From JAXDTI01 sp034090045 (GTDB taxonomy: Bacteria > Actinomycetota > Actinomycetes > Actinomycetales > Actinomycetaceae): a stretch of DNA of 64,000 bases. Under the pieces are notes generated by a model. That model was not told where the DNA came from, did not search any database, and saw only the letters and a program-made list of their open reading frames with translations. The position numbers were made by a program, and so were the translations under genes. How positions within the stretch are numbered: position 1 is the stretch's first letter; every line of letters begins with the position of its first letter. Where the stretch lies: assembly GCA_034090045.1 (NCBI GenBank), contig JAXDTI010000003.1, forward strand, positions 1-64,000, in the 5' to 3' direction. Of the stretch, positions 23,303-33,584 are shown in pieces.

Positions 23303-25033
23303 ATGAAGGTTCTCAACCCAAAGCTGATGCACTATGCCCGTTCAGCAAAGTTTTTCATCATCTTGGTGGCTGTTCTGGGTATACTCCAGGCAGCACTCAC
23401 CATCACACAAAGTTTCCTGATTGCCGGCACCATTTCTCCCATCATCGCCGAAAACCACACCTTTAACGACGTGCTACCACTGTTTTTGGCTCTCCTCGGG
23501 GTGTTCCTGGCTCGTGGAGCAGTAATGTGGGTCAGTGCCGCACAGTCCCACAAGTCGGCACAAAAAACTATTCAGGAGCTGCGAGAACTGATACTGCGAA
23601 AAGCTCTCGCGCTCGGTCCGCGCTACCTGTCTCGCAAAGGCACAGATGTTGCAACTCTCACCACTCGGGGTTTAACCGATCTTGACCCCTATTTCCGGGA
23701 TTACCTGCCGCAACTGCTACTGGCTGTGACGGTTACGCCCGCAGCTTTGATCACCATGGTCGTTTTGGATTTTTGGTCAGCACTGGTGGCTTTGATTGCA
23801 CTGCCGCTGATACCGGTATTCATGGTACTGATTGGGCGCATAACCGAGGAGGTAGCTGGTCGGCGTTTTTCCACAATGCAGGCGCTGGGCAGACAGCTCC
23901 TGGATCTGATTGGCGGCCTGCCAACCCTGAAGGCGCTCGGTCGGCAACGCGCCCCCGAGAAACAGGTGAAGCGTATCGGCAGCACCTGGGCAAAAAGCAC
24001 TATGGCGACCTTAAAACTGGCTTTCCTGTCCGGCGCGGTCCTAGAGTTCATTTCTATCCTGGCGGTCGCGATGGTGGCAGTGGAGGTAGGCACCCGCCTG
24101 GTGTACGGCAACATCGATCTCTTCACCGGGCTGACAGCAATCATGTTAGCTCCGGAGGTGTTTGCCCCAGTCCGGGAAGTCGGAAAACACTTCCACGCCT
24201 CATCGAATGGTATCGCGGCCTTCAACGCGGCCTTGAAAATAATCGAGGCCGAGCCGCTGCCAGATGGAAACCAGGAGGTACCAAAGACCTTTACCGGCGT
24301 GAAAATTCGGGATTTGTCGATACGTTCACGTTCCGGACTGACTCCCAGTTCACTGAGCGCCAATATCGAACCGGGTACTCTCAATGTGCTGATCGGCCCC
24401 AGCGGTTCCGGAAAAACTACTACGGTGCTCACGCTACTCAAGTTCTTGACTCCCGATTCCGGCAGCATCGAGATCTCTGGGCTGGACATTTCTCAGGTAC
24501 GGGCATCTTCCTGGTGGCGACAGGTTTCTTGGGTGCCCCAGTCTCCCCTGATCCTGCCCGGTTCGGTGTTGGAAAACCTCGATGTAGAACAGGCAGATGA
24601 ACGCGTGTTGGCGGCCGCGGCAGCCACCGGTTTTGACCGGGTGGTGGCATCCCTGCCTGCGGGTTGGGATTCACTGATAGGTCAGGGCGGTGCCGGCCTC
24701 TCACTCGGGCAGCGGCAGCGCCTGGCACTGACGAAAGCGATGCTCACTGACCGGCAGGTGATTATTTTAGATGAACCAACCGCGCACCTCGATGCGGCTC
24801 TAGAGGCACAGGTAAATGCGGCTGTCCAAACAATCAAGGAATCCGGGCGCACGGTTATTGCGATTGCTCACCGAGCGGGTTTGACGAAAATTGCAGACCA
24901 GATTATCGAGGTTCGCGCCGAGATTGACCCGCAACAGGCAGACACCCACACCGAGGTTGAGGGGGCGCGGGCGCAGCTCGCCGAACTACCGGTGCTTTTA
25001 GGCCCCGTGGAGGGAGAGGTGATTTACCGATGA
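23303..25033 (+). CDS. cydD: CydD subunit of the heterodimeric cysteine/glutathione ABC exporter
   Basis: A 576-aa ABC protein with six N-terminal helices (about 20-300) and an ATPase domain: Walker A GPSGSGKTTT near 364-373, signature LSLGQRQRL, Walker B VIILDEPTAHLD. Together with CydC it exports reduced thiols (and may handle heme), needed for bd-oxidase assembly. The signature reads LSLGQ in place of LSGGQ. It overlaps cydC by four bases. Confidence 0.94.
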   Translation: MKVLNPKLMHYARSAKFFIILVAVLGILQAALTITQSFLIAGTISPIIAENHTFNDVLPLFLALLGVFLARGAVMWVSAAQSHKSAQKTIQELRELILRKALALGPRYLSRKGTDVATLTTRGLTDLDPYFRDYLPQLLLAVTVTPAALITMVVLDFWSALVALIALPLIPVFMVLIGRITEEVAGRRFSTMQALGRQLLDLIGGLPTLKALGRQRAPEKQVKRIGSTWAKSTMATLKLAFLSGAVLEFISILAVAMVAVEVGTRLVYGNIDLFTGLTAIMLAPEVFAPVREVGKHFHASSNGIAAFNAALKIIEAEPLPDGNQEVPKTFTGVKIRDLSIRSRSGLTPSSLSANIEPGTLNVLIGPSGSGKTTTVLTLLKFLTPDSGSIEISGLDISQVRASSWWRQVSWVPQSPLILPGSVLENLDVEQADERVLAAAAATGFDRVVASLPAGWDSLIGQGGAGLSLGQRQRLALTKAMLTDRQVIILDEPTAHLDAALEAQVNAAVQTIKESGRTVIAIAHRAGLTKIADQIIEVRAEIDPQQADTHTEVEGARAQLAELPVLLGPVEGEVIYR

Positions 25034-26865
25034 AGCTGCTTTTGGATCTGTTTTGGTGGCCGATGCGTTTCTTCCTGACTAAATCAGAGATTCGAGCGTT
25101 GCGTTCAACTATCAGGCTGCTGCGTATCAAACCAGGACAGTTTGCGTTGGCTGTGCTGCTTGGGGTGCTCGGACTCGGGGCGGCTATCGCACTGACAGCA
25201 ACTTCTGCGTGGCTGATTGCGAGAGCTTCAGAGCGTCCGCCATTCCTTTTCCTTGAAGTGGCTGTGGTTTGTGTGCGGCTTTTCGGTATTTCAAAGGCGG
25301 TGATGCGCTATCTGGAACGCCTCGCCTCCCACCGGGTTGCATTGAACGGCCTGTCTACATTGCGCTACGGAATATACAGGCTGTTGGCGGAAAAAGACAC
25401 CGCGAAGATTGCCGGGTTACGGCGCGGCGACCTGCTGGAGCGCACCGGAGCCGATGTTGACGCACTCGGAGACGTTGTCGTGAAATCACTGCTGCCTATT
25501 GTTACCACAGCCATAGTCGGAATCTTCAGTGTTATCGGCATCGCATTTGTCGATGTTTTCAGCGCGATCGTATTGATGATATCGCTGATTATCGCCGGGT
25601 ACGTGGCACCGTTGCTGGCTGCACGGGCGGCGCGATTAGCAGAACACGCGAACCGGGGTGCCCGCATCGGTATTTCGACCAGAACCATGAATATCACCGA
25701 TGGTGGAGCCGAGATTCAGGTTTTTGGAACCAGCGAGAAGATTTTCGATGAGCTCGCCGATTACGAAGCCGAATTGCAGCGCACAAAGAACATATCGGCC
25801 ATCCCGGCTGCCTGGGCATCAACCATCGATATTTTGGCTATGGGACTGGCTGTGCTGGGTGCAATCTATTTCGGTTCGCAGGGTGTAGTTGATGGTTCGA
25901 TAGCAAATATTCTGCTCGCCGTGTTGGCGATTACACCGCTAGCGTGTTTCGAGGGAACCGCACAGCTGGGGACGGCAGCTATGCAGCTGACCCGTTCTGC
26001 TATCGCATCTGAACAAATCATGGATTTGCTCTCTGGTGCTGACGAACACCCAAGTCGCACACTAGCCGATGCCACTACCACCAATGGTGACCAGAACACG
26101 GATGTGCGGCTGGTAGCTGAAGATTTAGCTATCGGCTGGCCGGACGGACCGGTATTGGCGCGGGGACTGAACCTGGAGCTCGCTGCGGGCGGACAGCTGG
26201 CGATTATCGGCCGTTCCGGTATCGGTAAAACCACGCTACTGTTAACGCTGGCTGGACTTATTCCACCGAAAGCCGGCAGCGTCACTATCGGAGGGGTACC
26301 GCTGGTAGACTGTCCGCGTGATGAAGTTTCACGCTTCGTGAATGTGGTGCCAGAGGACGCGCATGTTTTCGAGACAACAGTACTGGAGAATCTGCGAGTC
26401 GGTAACCCTGCCCTGAGTGCCCAGCAGGCTCAAGACGCTTTGGAACGCTGTGGAATGTCAGCGTGGTTGGCGTCACTGCCCGATGGTCTCGACACGATGC
26501 TGGGCACCGGGGGGGCAAACATTTCAGGTGGTGAGCGACGCAGACTGCTGTTGGCGAGAGCGCTCGGTGGTGAAGCTCCGCTACTGCTCTTGGATGAGCC
26601 GGGTGAACATATTGATGCCGCAATGGCGGATTCCTTGACACATGATCTATTGGCTCAATACCCGGAACGCGGGGTGTTGATTGTGACTCACCGGCTCTCC
26701 GGCATCCCGAAAGACACCAGGGTGCTACAGCTCGGCGAATCTGCCTCAGATCCGAACCTCGCTGAGATTATCGCCGATGGCACCCACGCGGAGCTGTCAG
26801 AGAATAATGAGGGCTACCGCTGGGCGCTGCAGCAGGAACGCTGGGAATCGGAAGTTTCAGTCTGA
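25030..26865 (+). CDS. cydC: CydC subunit of the heterodimeric ABC exporter
   Basis: A 611-aa ABC protein, longer than CydD at the N-terminus. Six helices fill about 35-320; Walker A is GRSGIGKTTLL near 395-405, signature ISGGERRRLLLARAL, Walker B LLLLDEPGEHIDA. The ATG overlaps the cydD stop, so the two halves are made in equal amounts. The gene converges on cimA. Confidence 0.94.
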   Translation: MKLLLDLFWWPMRFFLTKSEIRALRSTIRLLRIKPGQFALAVLLGVLGLGAAIALTATSAWLIARASERPPFLFLEVAVVCVRLFGISKAVMRYLERLASHRVALNGLSTLRYGIYRLLAEKDTAKIAGLRRGDLLERTGADVDALGDVVVKSLLPIVTTAIVGIFSVIGIAFVDVFSAIVLMISLIIAGYVAPLLAARAARLAEHANRGARIGISTRTMNITDGGAEIQVFGTSEKIFDELADYEAELQRTKNISAIPAAWASTIDILAMGLAVLGAIYFGSQGVVDGSIANILLAVLAITPLACFEGTAQLGTAAMQLTRSAIASEQIMDLLSGADEHPSRTLADATTTNGDQNTDVRLVAEDLAIGWPDGPVLARGLNLELAAGGQLAIIGRSGIGKTTLLLTLAGLIPPKAGSVTIGGVPLVDCPRDEVSRFVNVVPEDAHVFETTVLENLRVGNPALSAQQAQDALERCGMSAWLASLPDGLDTMLGTGGANISGGERRRLLLARALGGEAPLLLLDEPGEHIDAAMADSLTHDLLAQYPERGVLIVTHRLSGIPKDTRVLQLGESASDPNLAEIIADGTHAELSENNEGYRWALQQERWESEVSV

Positions 26866-26914
26866 TAACACTAACAGCACCACAGCGAAGCAACCCGGTG
26901 AAAGCAAGCCAGGT

Positions 26915-28525
26915 TCAAAGCTGCGGCTGGACGTTGTTCTTCAACAGACCGTAAACATAGCCCTCGGTGAGCGCCTCCCAGGATGCCTCGATAATGTCCA
27001 CCCCTACACCCACGGTAGTCCAGGTGCCGGAGTTATCCTTTACCGTAATCATGACGCGGGTGGTGGCATCGGTGCCCATATGGGAATCCAAGATACGCAC
27101 CTTGTAGTCGACCAGACGGAAACCACTCAACATCGGATAAACGTTTTTTAGGGCGGTACGCAGGGCATCATCCAGCGCATCAACCGGGCCGACACCCTCA
27201 CCGATACGCATCAGGCGCCGCCCACCAGCGTGAATCTTCACGTTCGCTTCCGCATAGGTCACATCCGGATTGCTGCGGTCGGTACTGGTGGCGGTGTTCC
27301 ATGCCTCCACCTCGAAATATTTCACCGGCTGACCGATCAGCATTTCCCGGGTGAGCAGCTCGAAAGAAGCATCCGCAGCGTCGTAGGTGTATCCGGCGGC
27401 CTCAAGTTCTTTCACCCTGTTAGTGATCTGAGCCAACAACTCGGGGTTATCGGACAGGTCAATACCGAACTCACGGGCCTTCAGTTCAATGGATGCCCGA
27501 CCCGCCATGTCGGATACCAGCATCCGCATACCGTTGCCGACCGCGTCCGGGTCGATGTGCTGGTACATATCCGGGTCAACCCGGATAGCAGAGGCATGCA
27601 AACCGGCCTTGTGGGCGAAAGCACTGGCCCCAACATAGGGCTGCCTGGGCGAAGGCGAGATGTTTGTAATCTCAGCGATCGCGTATGCCACTGCGGAGAG
27701 CCCCTTCAGCTGGGTGGAGGTCACCACATCAAAATCGGTTTTGAGCTCCAGGTTTGCGATAATCGTCAAAAGGTTGGCGTTGCCGGTGCGCTCACCGTAG
27801 CCATTGACACACCCCTGGACCTGACGGCATCCAGCCTCAACAGCAGCAATAGCATTCGCCACCGCACATCCGGTATCGTCGTGAGTGTGAATTCCCAGAT
27901 TCGGGTCACTAATACCTGCCGCTGCGAGGCGCTGTCTCAGTTCCAGAACAGTCTGGCTGATTTGGCCGGGTAACGAACCGCCGTTAGTGTCACACAGAAT
28001 CACCCAGCTTGCACCGGCCTTGAAGGCTTCAATAACAACCGAAGTCGTATAGTCCGGGTCGTATAGGTAACCGTCAAAAAAATGCTCGGCATCAATCATC
28101 GCCTCCAGGCCACGGGACTGTATGTGTTCCACAGAGTCACGCACCATAGCTAGATTTTCCTCAGCTGTGGTGTGTAGCGCGTTTTCCACGTGCCGAATAT
28201 CGGATTTCGCGACCAGACAGAGCACCTGCGCGCCAGATTCAATCAGCGCCTGCAACTGCGGGTCAGTGTCTGCGGAGGCTCCGGCTTTGCGGGTAGCGCC
28301 GAAAGCGGTAAGTTTCGCGCTGGTCAACGGGTTGTTTTCGCGCATACGGGCGAAAAACTCAGTATCGCGCGGGATAGCACCCGGCCAGCCGCCCTCAATA
28401 TAGTGGGCACCCATCGCCTCCAGGTAGGGCAACAAAGCTACCTTGTCGGCTACCGAGAGGTTTATCCCCTCCTGCTGTGCGCCATCGCGGAGCGTGACAT
28501 CATAAACCAGTACCTGTTCGCCCAT
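26915..28525 (-). CDS. cimA: (R)-citramalate synthase
   Basis: A 536-aa enzyme of the isopropylmalate/homocitrate synthase family. The TIM barrel begins VYDVTLRDGAQQEGINLS at 8-25 (metal- and R-D binding), with VILCDTNGGSLPGQ, GIHTHDDTGCAVANAIAAVEAG and QGCVNGYGERTGNANL; a C-terminal LeuA-type regulatory domain fills about 395-535. The DGAQQEG form, rather than DGEQxPG, marks the CimA group, which condenses pyruvate and acetyl-CoA for isoleucine synthesis without threonine. Isoleucine feedback through the C-domain is the family rule. No leader or attenuator is evident upstream. Confidence 0.93.
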   Translation of the reverse strand: MGEQVLVYDVTLRDGAQQEGINLSVADKVALLPYLEAMGAHYIEGGWPGAIPRDTEFFARMRENNPLTSAKLTAFGATRKAGASADTDPQLQALIESGAQVLCLVAKSDIRHVENALHTTAEENLAMVRDSVEHIQSRGLEAMIDAEHFFDGYLYDPDYTTSVVIEAFKAGASWVILCDTNGGSLPGQISQTVLELRQRLAAAGISDPNLGIHTHDDTGCAVANAIAAVEAGCRQVQGCVNGYGERTGNANLLTIIANLELKTDFDVVTSTQLKGLSAVAYAIAEITNISPSPRQPYVGASAFAHKAGLHASAIRVDPDMYQHIDPDAVGNGMRMLVSDMAGRASIELKAREFGIDLSDNPELLAQITNRVKELEAAGYTYDAADASFELLTREMLIGQPVKYFEVEAWNTATSTDRSNPDVTYAEANVKIHAGGRRLMRIGEGVGPVDALDDALRTALKNVYPMLSGFRLVDYKVRILDSHMGTDATTRVMITVKDNSGTWTTVGVGVDIIEASWEALTEGYVYGLLKNNVQPQL

Positions 28526-28659
28526 AGCTGTTGCCCTCCTGATTGAAACGTGACTGCCTATATCCTATCGGCACGACAGTTACCGTCACATTTGCACTCC
28601 GCGACCCGCAGATAGAAGGGTCGCGGTTAAACACTGAGAGGGTCAGTTACCGTGGGCGC

Positions 28660-28833
28660 TCAACTGCGGTAGTGAGTGCCGGCGAGAGCCATCTGGACGA
28701 CCTCGGCGGCAGTCAGTTCCCCGGCGGCATACCGACCAATCAAATCGATTTCCAGGTCGGAGAAAGTGATGTTGTCGGAGACACCGGGAACGGACTCGGT
28801 TTTCTTGCTGCGCACATCCTGTTTTGTAGCCAT
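28660..28833 (-). CDS. Small hypothetical protein, 57 aa
   Basis: A 57-codon minus-strand frame with core-like codon use. The N-terminus (1-22) is polar; the second half ITFSDLEIDLIGRYAAGELTAAEV is an amphipathic helical region, resembling the helix-turn-helix of small antitoxins with the 'Y..GE.t..E' pattern (VbhA-like), though no toxin gene is near and the likeness is weak. Only a short CAGG precedes the ATG. It stands between cimA and the initiator tRNA, transcribed in their direction. Confidence 0.5.
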   Translation of the reverse strand: MATKQDVRSKKTESVPGVSDNITFSDLEIDLIGRYAAGELTAAEVVQMALAGTHYRS

Positions 28834-28935
28834 ACCTGAACTCTAAAGTATAGGTTTAAGGTTTTTGGTGAAGAAACGCCGAGCGAAGAAAAAACAGGGG
28901 GATTGTAACTGCCGGTACGCAGATTCTGGGATGCT

Positions 28936-28985
28936 AGAAAAAAGACCGCCTAACCTGGGTGTTTTTCCAAGTCAGGCGGCCTTTA
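28936..28985 (-). terminator. Terminator of the initiator tRNA
   Basis: Fifteen-base arms at 28944-28958 and 28967-28981 pair with three G-T wobbles, around an A/T-rich loop, and are followed on the minus strand by CTTTTTTCTA. It starts just past the tRNA 3' end. Confidence 0.88.
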
Positions 28986-28990
28986 GACCG

Positions 28991-29065
<75 letters not shown>

Positions 29066-29178
29066 TCAGTACCTAAAACCTTAAAAGGTTTGAGCGACTT
29101 TCGCAAATCACGGTGCCGCCGCCCCTGGGCGAAACGACTCGTTTCTAGCTCGATCTCGCGCAGCGACTACTCACCCAA

Positions 29179-32100
29179 CTACTGAGCCGCTAAGGCATCA
29201 GCGATGGCCTTATCCAGGGCTTTTTGCGCCTCACCGTATGCGGCCCAATCCCCCGCTTTCATAGCCGAATCAGAATCCGCTATCGCCTTTTGAGCACGCG
29301 CCAGCGCGTCAGTCAGCGCAGCATTCGCCGCAGCAGCAGAAGAACCAGACTTCGCGGCAGCCTTGGAAGCACTCTTTGAAAGCCCCGAAGCCCCAGACTT
29401 CTGGCCAGAATCAGCCATCTCATCGGTTTGGGCTGCCGAATCGCCGCCAAACACCTGGTTCAGTGCCTCCTCCAAAGTCGGGGCGAAACCAACCTGGTCA
29501 CCGAAAGCCACCAGAACCGAACGCAATTGCGGATACGAAGTGGTACCAGTCGACTGCACATAGACCGGCTGCACATACAGCAGACCCCCACCCACCGGCA
29601 GTGTCAAAAGATTACCGCGCAACACCTTTGACCCCTGCTGGTCTTGCAGGTTCAGCTCCTTGTTCACCGTCGCATTTGAATTGAAAGAGTTCTGTACCTG
29701 ACCCGGCCCCGGCACAGTCGTCGAAGACGGCAACGCAATCAAACGCAGCTTGCCGTAATCAGCACGCACTTTCCCAGGTTCGTTCCCAGTTTCGGAATCC
29801 ACCGCCAAGAAACCCGCCATCGCTGCCCGCTTCGACTCGCCACCCGGAATAAAAACCGAGGTAAGCGAGAACTCGGCGCTTTCCTGATCCGGCATCTGCA
29901 TTGTCAGGTAATACGGCGGCTGCAAAGCAGTAGTCTGCCCGGTTACGTCCCCAGCAGCAGTCGGATCTTCAGAGAGTTTCCACTGGTCACCACCGGTATA
30001 GAACTGTGCGGCATCGGTGACGTGATAGTTCGCCAACAGGGAGCGCTGCACCTTGAACAGATCCTCCGGATAGCGCAGATGCCCCATCAGGTCACCAGAA
30101 ATCTCGCTGAGCGGCTTCACCTGTCCCGGATAAACCGACTGCCAGGTCTTTAACACCGGATCTTTCGTGTCCCACTCATAGAGCGTCACCGAACCGTCAT
30201 AGGCATCCACAACAGCCTTTACCGAATTGCGCATATAGTTAACGTTCTGAGCCGTGAAGAAATTATATCCGCCGGTGGTACGGGAATCCGCGGTTGCCGT
30301 GGTCAAATCAACGTGTTGCGAATACGGGTAAGCATCCGAAGTGGTGTAGGCATCAACAATCCACACCAGTCGCTTCGGGGTCTTAGGGTTACCGTCACTG
30401 TCCACAACAGCCGGATAGACCTTGTTGTCGAGAGTCAAATAGGGAGCAACCTTCGCCACCCTGAGTTTCGGATCCCGATCATAGAGAATCTGAGACTTCG
30501 GGTTTATCTGGTTAGAGAAAAACAGGTCGGTGGACTGGAACTTTATCGCATAGAGCAGCTTGTTCCAAACGTTACCAACATTCGGTCCACCATCACCCTG
30601 GAAAGTGTAGTTCACCTGACCGGAAGCCTTGGTGTCATCCGGATAGTCCAACTCGTTGCCACCAGATTTCGCGTCGCCACCAACAATCGAATAGCTCGGA
30701 GAATTTTGGGAGAAATACACTCGCGGCTCATATTCACCCATCTCGCCGGTAGAGGGAATCGACTGCTCCCAATAGGCAGGTAAACCATTCGAAGTCTGCT
30801 TGTTACCGTATGCGGCAACCACACCGAAACCGTGGGTATAGACCGTATGCCGGTTCACCCAATTTTGCTGACCGGCAGAAAGACCTGCAAGGTTGATTTC
30901 GCGAACCGCAATAACCGTGTCTCGTTTCTCCTCTCGACCATCAGTGTCCTCGAGGGTGTAGCGATCCACAGCGAGCTGATCCGGGAAAGTATAGTAGGGG
31001 CGCGACTGCTGCATCTGCTTCACCGTTGGAGAAACAATCTCCGGGTCGAGCAGGCGAATCTGCGAGGTCGATTCCGAGTCATTGCGCAGCTGACCGGCAC
31101 TCGCCTTTGTTTCTGCAGTATAGTTTTGGTATTCCAAATCATCCAGACCGTAGGCAGTGAGAGTCGCGTCGATATTGCGTTGAATATAGGGCGATTCGAG
31201 GGCACGCTCATTAGGGTCAACCTGGAAACGCTGAATCACATAGGGATACCCGACACCGATAATCAACGCCGAAATAAGCATCACGCCGATACCGGCAACC
31301 GGCAGATACCACGCGCCCCGGAAAGCCGCGAAAATAAAAAGCGCCGCAATCAGCAGCGCAATTACCGCCAAAATAAGTTTCGAGTTCATCACCGCGTGAA
31401 CATCCGTGTACATGGCACCATCGGTCGGAGTGTTAGTGGCATAGACCAGGGTGAAACGATCCAGGAAATAGCGGAACCCCACCAGCAGCGACAACACGGC
31501 GAGCAGGATGCCCAGATGGATCCGCGCGGGACGAAGCACCCGAAGCCTCGGCGAAATCTGAATCGCACCGAAAACGTAGTACATGACCAGCGCCACAAGT
31601 GTTGCCAAAAACATCACGCCAACCACGAAAGACAACAGCAGGTCAATCAGCGGTAACCGGAAAGTAAAGAACGAAATATCGATACCGAAAAGCGCGTCAT
31701 TCTCGCCGAAACTCTTTCCGAATAGCGCCATCAACACGGTTCGCCAGTAGGGAAGCAGATTCAATCCCGAGATAATACCCAGCACGATAGGTAAGCCGAT
31801 ACCGAGAACCTTTCCCCAGCGTTCCACCGACTCCCGGTACCGTGCCGCACTGACCGAAGACGCATCGATTTTCATGCGATTGTGATAGGCGATGCGCATA
31901 TTCAACATGAGCAGCAGCGTCACAACCACTAAACCAAAAACAAAGAGGGCAGCCTTTGAACCCCACTCTGTCCAGATGACCCGCTGATATCCGGTCTGGT
32001 TGAACCACAGGATCTCAGTCCAGTAGCGGGAAGCAAAAAGCAGTACTGCTACCAGCGCCACCAGCACTATAAGGGTTATTGCGAGCGGTCCGGGACGACC

Positions 32101-32247
32101 AATCTTGAACTCCGGCAATGAGGGATGCCGCGGAGGGCGAGCACCCCCGTTACCGTTACCGTCACTGCGTCCAGCCTGACGACCACCAAAAAGTGCCGCC
32201 AACCATTCATCGCTCGGATTTTGACCGTTGAAGAAATTTCCGCTCAC
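29179..32247 (-). CDS. UPF0182 family large membrane protein
   Basis: A 1022-aa protein of the actinobacterial UPF0182 family. A Gly/Asn-rich N-terminus (1-50) precedes seven transmembrane helices (about 55-345); a large outside domain (about 350-925) with the family blocks NERALESPYIQRNIDATLTAYGL, NRHTVYTHGFGVV and YFSQNSPSYSIVGG follows; the tail (about 935-1022) is an Ala/Ser/Lys-rich helical part. Its function is unknown. It is alone on this strand between the tRNA and the protease gene. Confidence 0.93.
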   Translation of the reverse strand: MSGNFFNGQNPSDEWLAALFGGRQAGRSDGNGNGGARPPRHPSLPEFKIGRPGPLAITLIVLVALVAVLLFASRYWTEILWFNQTGYQRVIWTEWGSKAALFVFGLVVVTLLLMLNMRIAYHNRMKIDASSVSAARYRESVERWGKVLGIGLPIVLGIISGLNLLPYWRTVLMALFGKSFGENDALFGIDISFFTFRLPLIDLLLSFVVGVMFLATLVALVMYYVFGAIQISPRLRVLRPARIHLGILLAVLSLLVGFRYFLDRFTLVYATNTPTDGAMYTDVHAVMNSKLILAVIALLIAALFIFAAFRGAWYLPVAGIGVMLISALIIGVGYPYVIQRFQVDPNERALESPYIQRNIDATLTAYGLDDLEYQNYTAETKASAGQLRNDSESTSQIRLLDPEIVSPTVKQMQQSRPYYTFPDQLAVDRYTLEDTDGREEKRDTVIAVREINLAGLSAGQQNWVNRHTVYTHGFGVVAAYGNKQTSNGLPAYWEQSIPSTGEMGEYEPRVYFSQNSPSYSIVGGDAKSGGNELDYPDDTKASGQVNYTFQGDGGPNVGNVWNKLLYAIKFQSTDLFFSNQINPKSQILYDRDPKLRVAKVAPYLTLDNKVYPAVVDSDGNPKTPKRLVWIVDAYTTSDAYPYSQHVDLTTATADSRTTGGYNFFTAQNVNYMRNSVKAVVDAYDGSVTLYEWDTKDPVLKTWQSVYPGQVKPLSEISGDLMGHLRYPEDLFKVQRSLLANYHVTDAAQFYTGGDQWKLSEDPTAAGDVTGQTTALQPPYYLTMQMPDQESAEFSLTSVFIPGGESKRAAMAGFLAVDSETGNEPGKVRADYGKLRLIALPSSTTVPGPGQVQNSFNSNATVNKELNLQDQQGSKVLRGNLLTLPVGGGLLYVQPVYVQSTGTTSYPQLRSVLVAFGDQVGFAPTLEEALNQVFGGDSAAQTDEMADSGQKSGASGLSKSASKAAAKSGSSAAAANAALTDALARAQKAIADSDSAMKAGDWAAYGEAQKALDKAIADALAAQ

Positions 32248-32338
32248 GCATTCTCCTTAAAACATAGATCGTGTCGAGCCTGACAATAACCATACTAGCT
32301 AATCATGTGAACCTGGGAAGAACCAGGGAGCACGCCAA

Positions 32339-33439
32339 TCACCGTGCCGGACAACTGGGCATACCGCCCGTTTTACCATTCGAAATTTTGGTGACGATAT
32401 CGCGGGCCTGGCGCAAATCACGTACCGGGACTACCCGAATATCCGGCAGCTTCGCTCCCCGCATCTGTCTACAGTTATCCTGCGGGATGAGAAAGAAATC
32501 AGCACCGTCGCCAGCCGCGCCGTGAATCTTTTGAACAACACCGGAAATTGCCCCAACCTCGCCGGTTACCGAAATGGTGCCGGTGCCGGCGATATCGGCT
32601 CCCCCGGTCAGATCACCAGGCGTCATCAAATCCAGGATACCCAGCGCAAACATCATGCCGGCGGAGGGGCCGCCGACATCCTCTAAAGAAATGTTGATAT
32701 CCACCGGCATCTGAAGCCGCATGTTCAAATAGATCCCGAGCAGCGACCCCGCCCCCTCCTGATTCGCTACCGTAGTAACCTTTACCGTCTTTTCAGTTCC
32801 GGAACGCAACACCGTAAGCTCCAAAGTGGAACCGGCAGGAATTTGACGCAGCACCTGAAAAATTGCGGTAGCTGTGTCCAGCTGGATCGTCTCATCACCG
32901 TGTTTAATACTGACCAGCTGATCACCGACCTGCAGGGCATCAATATTCGGGCTGTCATCAACGAAACCGGAAATCGTTTGGGTTCCCGGAACCTCGATGC
33001 CCTGTTCAGCGAGTGCCGCCACCTCGGCGTTTTGTTGAGCAGAAGTCATCTGGGAGTTAGAGCGTTCAGTTACTTCTTCGCGAGTGATCCCTTTCGGATA
33101 GACCTGCTCCTCGGGCAGCACCTCGTTACGTTTATCGAGTGCCGCAACGAGCAGTTCTATACCGGAAATATGTGATTCCGGACCGCCACGCAGCGAAACA
33201 GTAACCATCCGTAGACTGCCCTCAGCCGGATAGGTTTTTGCTTTTTTAATCGTGATTACCTGGTGGTTATCGACCTTTCCGAGAACATTAAAGGTCGGGC
33301 CGGGGCTCTCAATCACATAGGGCATTGGAATAACGAAAGCTATCGACATCAGCCCGACAACAGAAATAGCTATCAGCAGCAAACCCAGAATACGGTAGGG
33401 CGCTGAGCGCCGTTTACTGGACGGACTGTTGCGAGCCAT
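32339..33439 (-). CDS. PDZ domain Lon-like serine protease (YlbL type)
   Basis: A 366-aa membrane-anchored protein. One N-terminal helix (about 17-40) precedes a PDZ domain (about 145-215, ISGFVDDSPNIDALQVGDQLVSI) and a Lon-type proteolytic domain. The Ser/Lys dyad is visible: Ser in GGPSAG near residue 256 and Lys in GVVQKIHGA near 302. In this family the active domain is on the outer face and acts on membrane or secreted proteins; the target is unknown. It is next to UPF0182, an arrangement seen in many actinobacteria. Confidence 0.9.
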   Translation of the reverse strand: MARNSPSSKRRSAPYRILGLLLIAISVVGLMSIAFVIPMPYVIESPGPTFNVLGKVDNHQVITIKKAKTYPAEGSLRMVTVSLRGGPESHISGIELLVAALDKRNEVLPEEQVYPKGITREEVTERSNSQMTSAQQNAEVAALAEQGIEVPGTQTISGFVDDSPNIDALQVGDQLVSIKHGDETIQLDTATAIFQVLRQIPAGSTLELTVLRSGTEKTVKVTTVANQEGAGSLLGIYLNMRLQMPVDINISLEDVGGPSAGMMFALGILDLMTPGDLTGGADIAGTGTISVTGEVGAISGVVQKIHGAAGDGADFFLIPQDNCRQMRGAKLPDIRVVPVRDLRQARDIVTKISNGKTGGMPSCPAR

Positions 33440-33520
33440 TCCCCCAGTTTAGTTCGGGCACCACTCGATTGCCCAATGACCGGGAAGTAACAACATTCCG
33501 CTAGTGGCGAATATCGGTAT

Positions 33521-33556
33521 GCCTAAGGCTCCGTGGAGATGCTCAGAGCCTTAGGC
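33521..33556. other. Perfect 11-bp inverted repeat in the leader of the DUF2342 gene
   Basis: GCCTAAGGCTC (33521-33531) and GAGCCTTAGGC (33546-33556) pair around a 14-base loop, 28 bases before the ATG at 33585. There is no T run on either side, so it is more likely a leader hairpin or operator than a terminator. Confidence 0.6.
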
Positions 33557-33584
33557 TGGAAGAAAGGCAGCAAATGGAGGAGAC

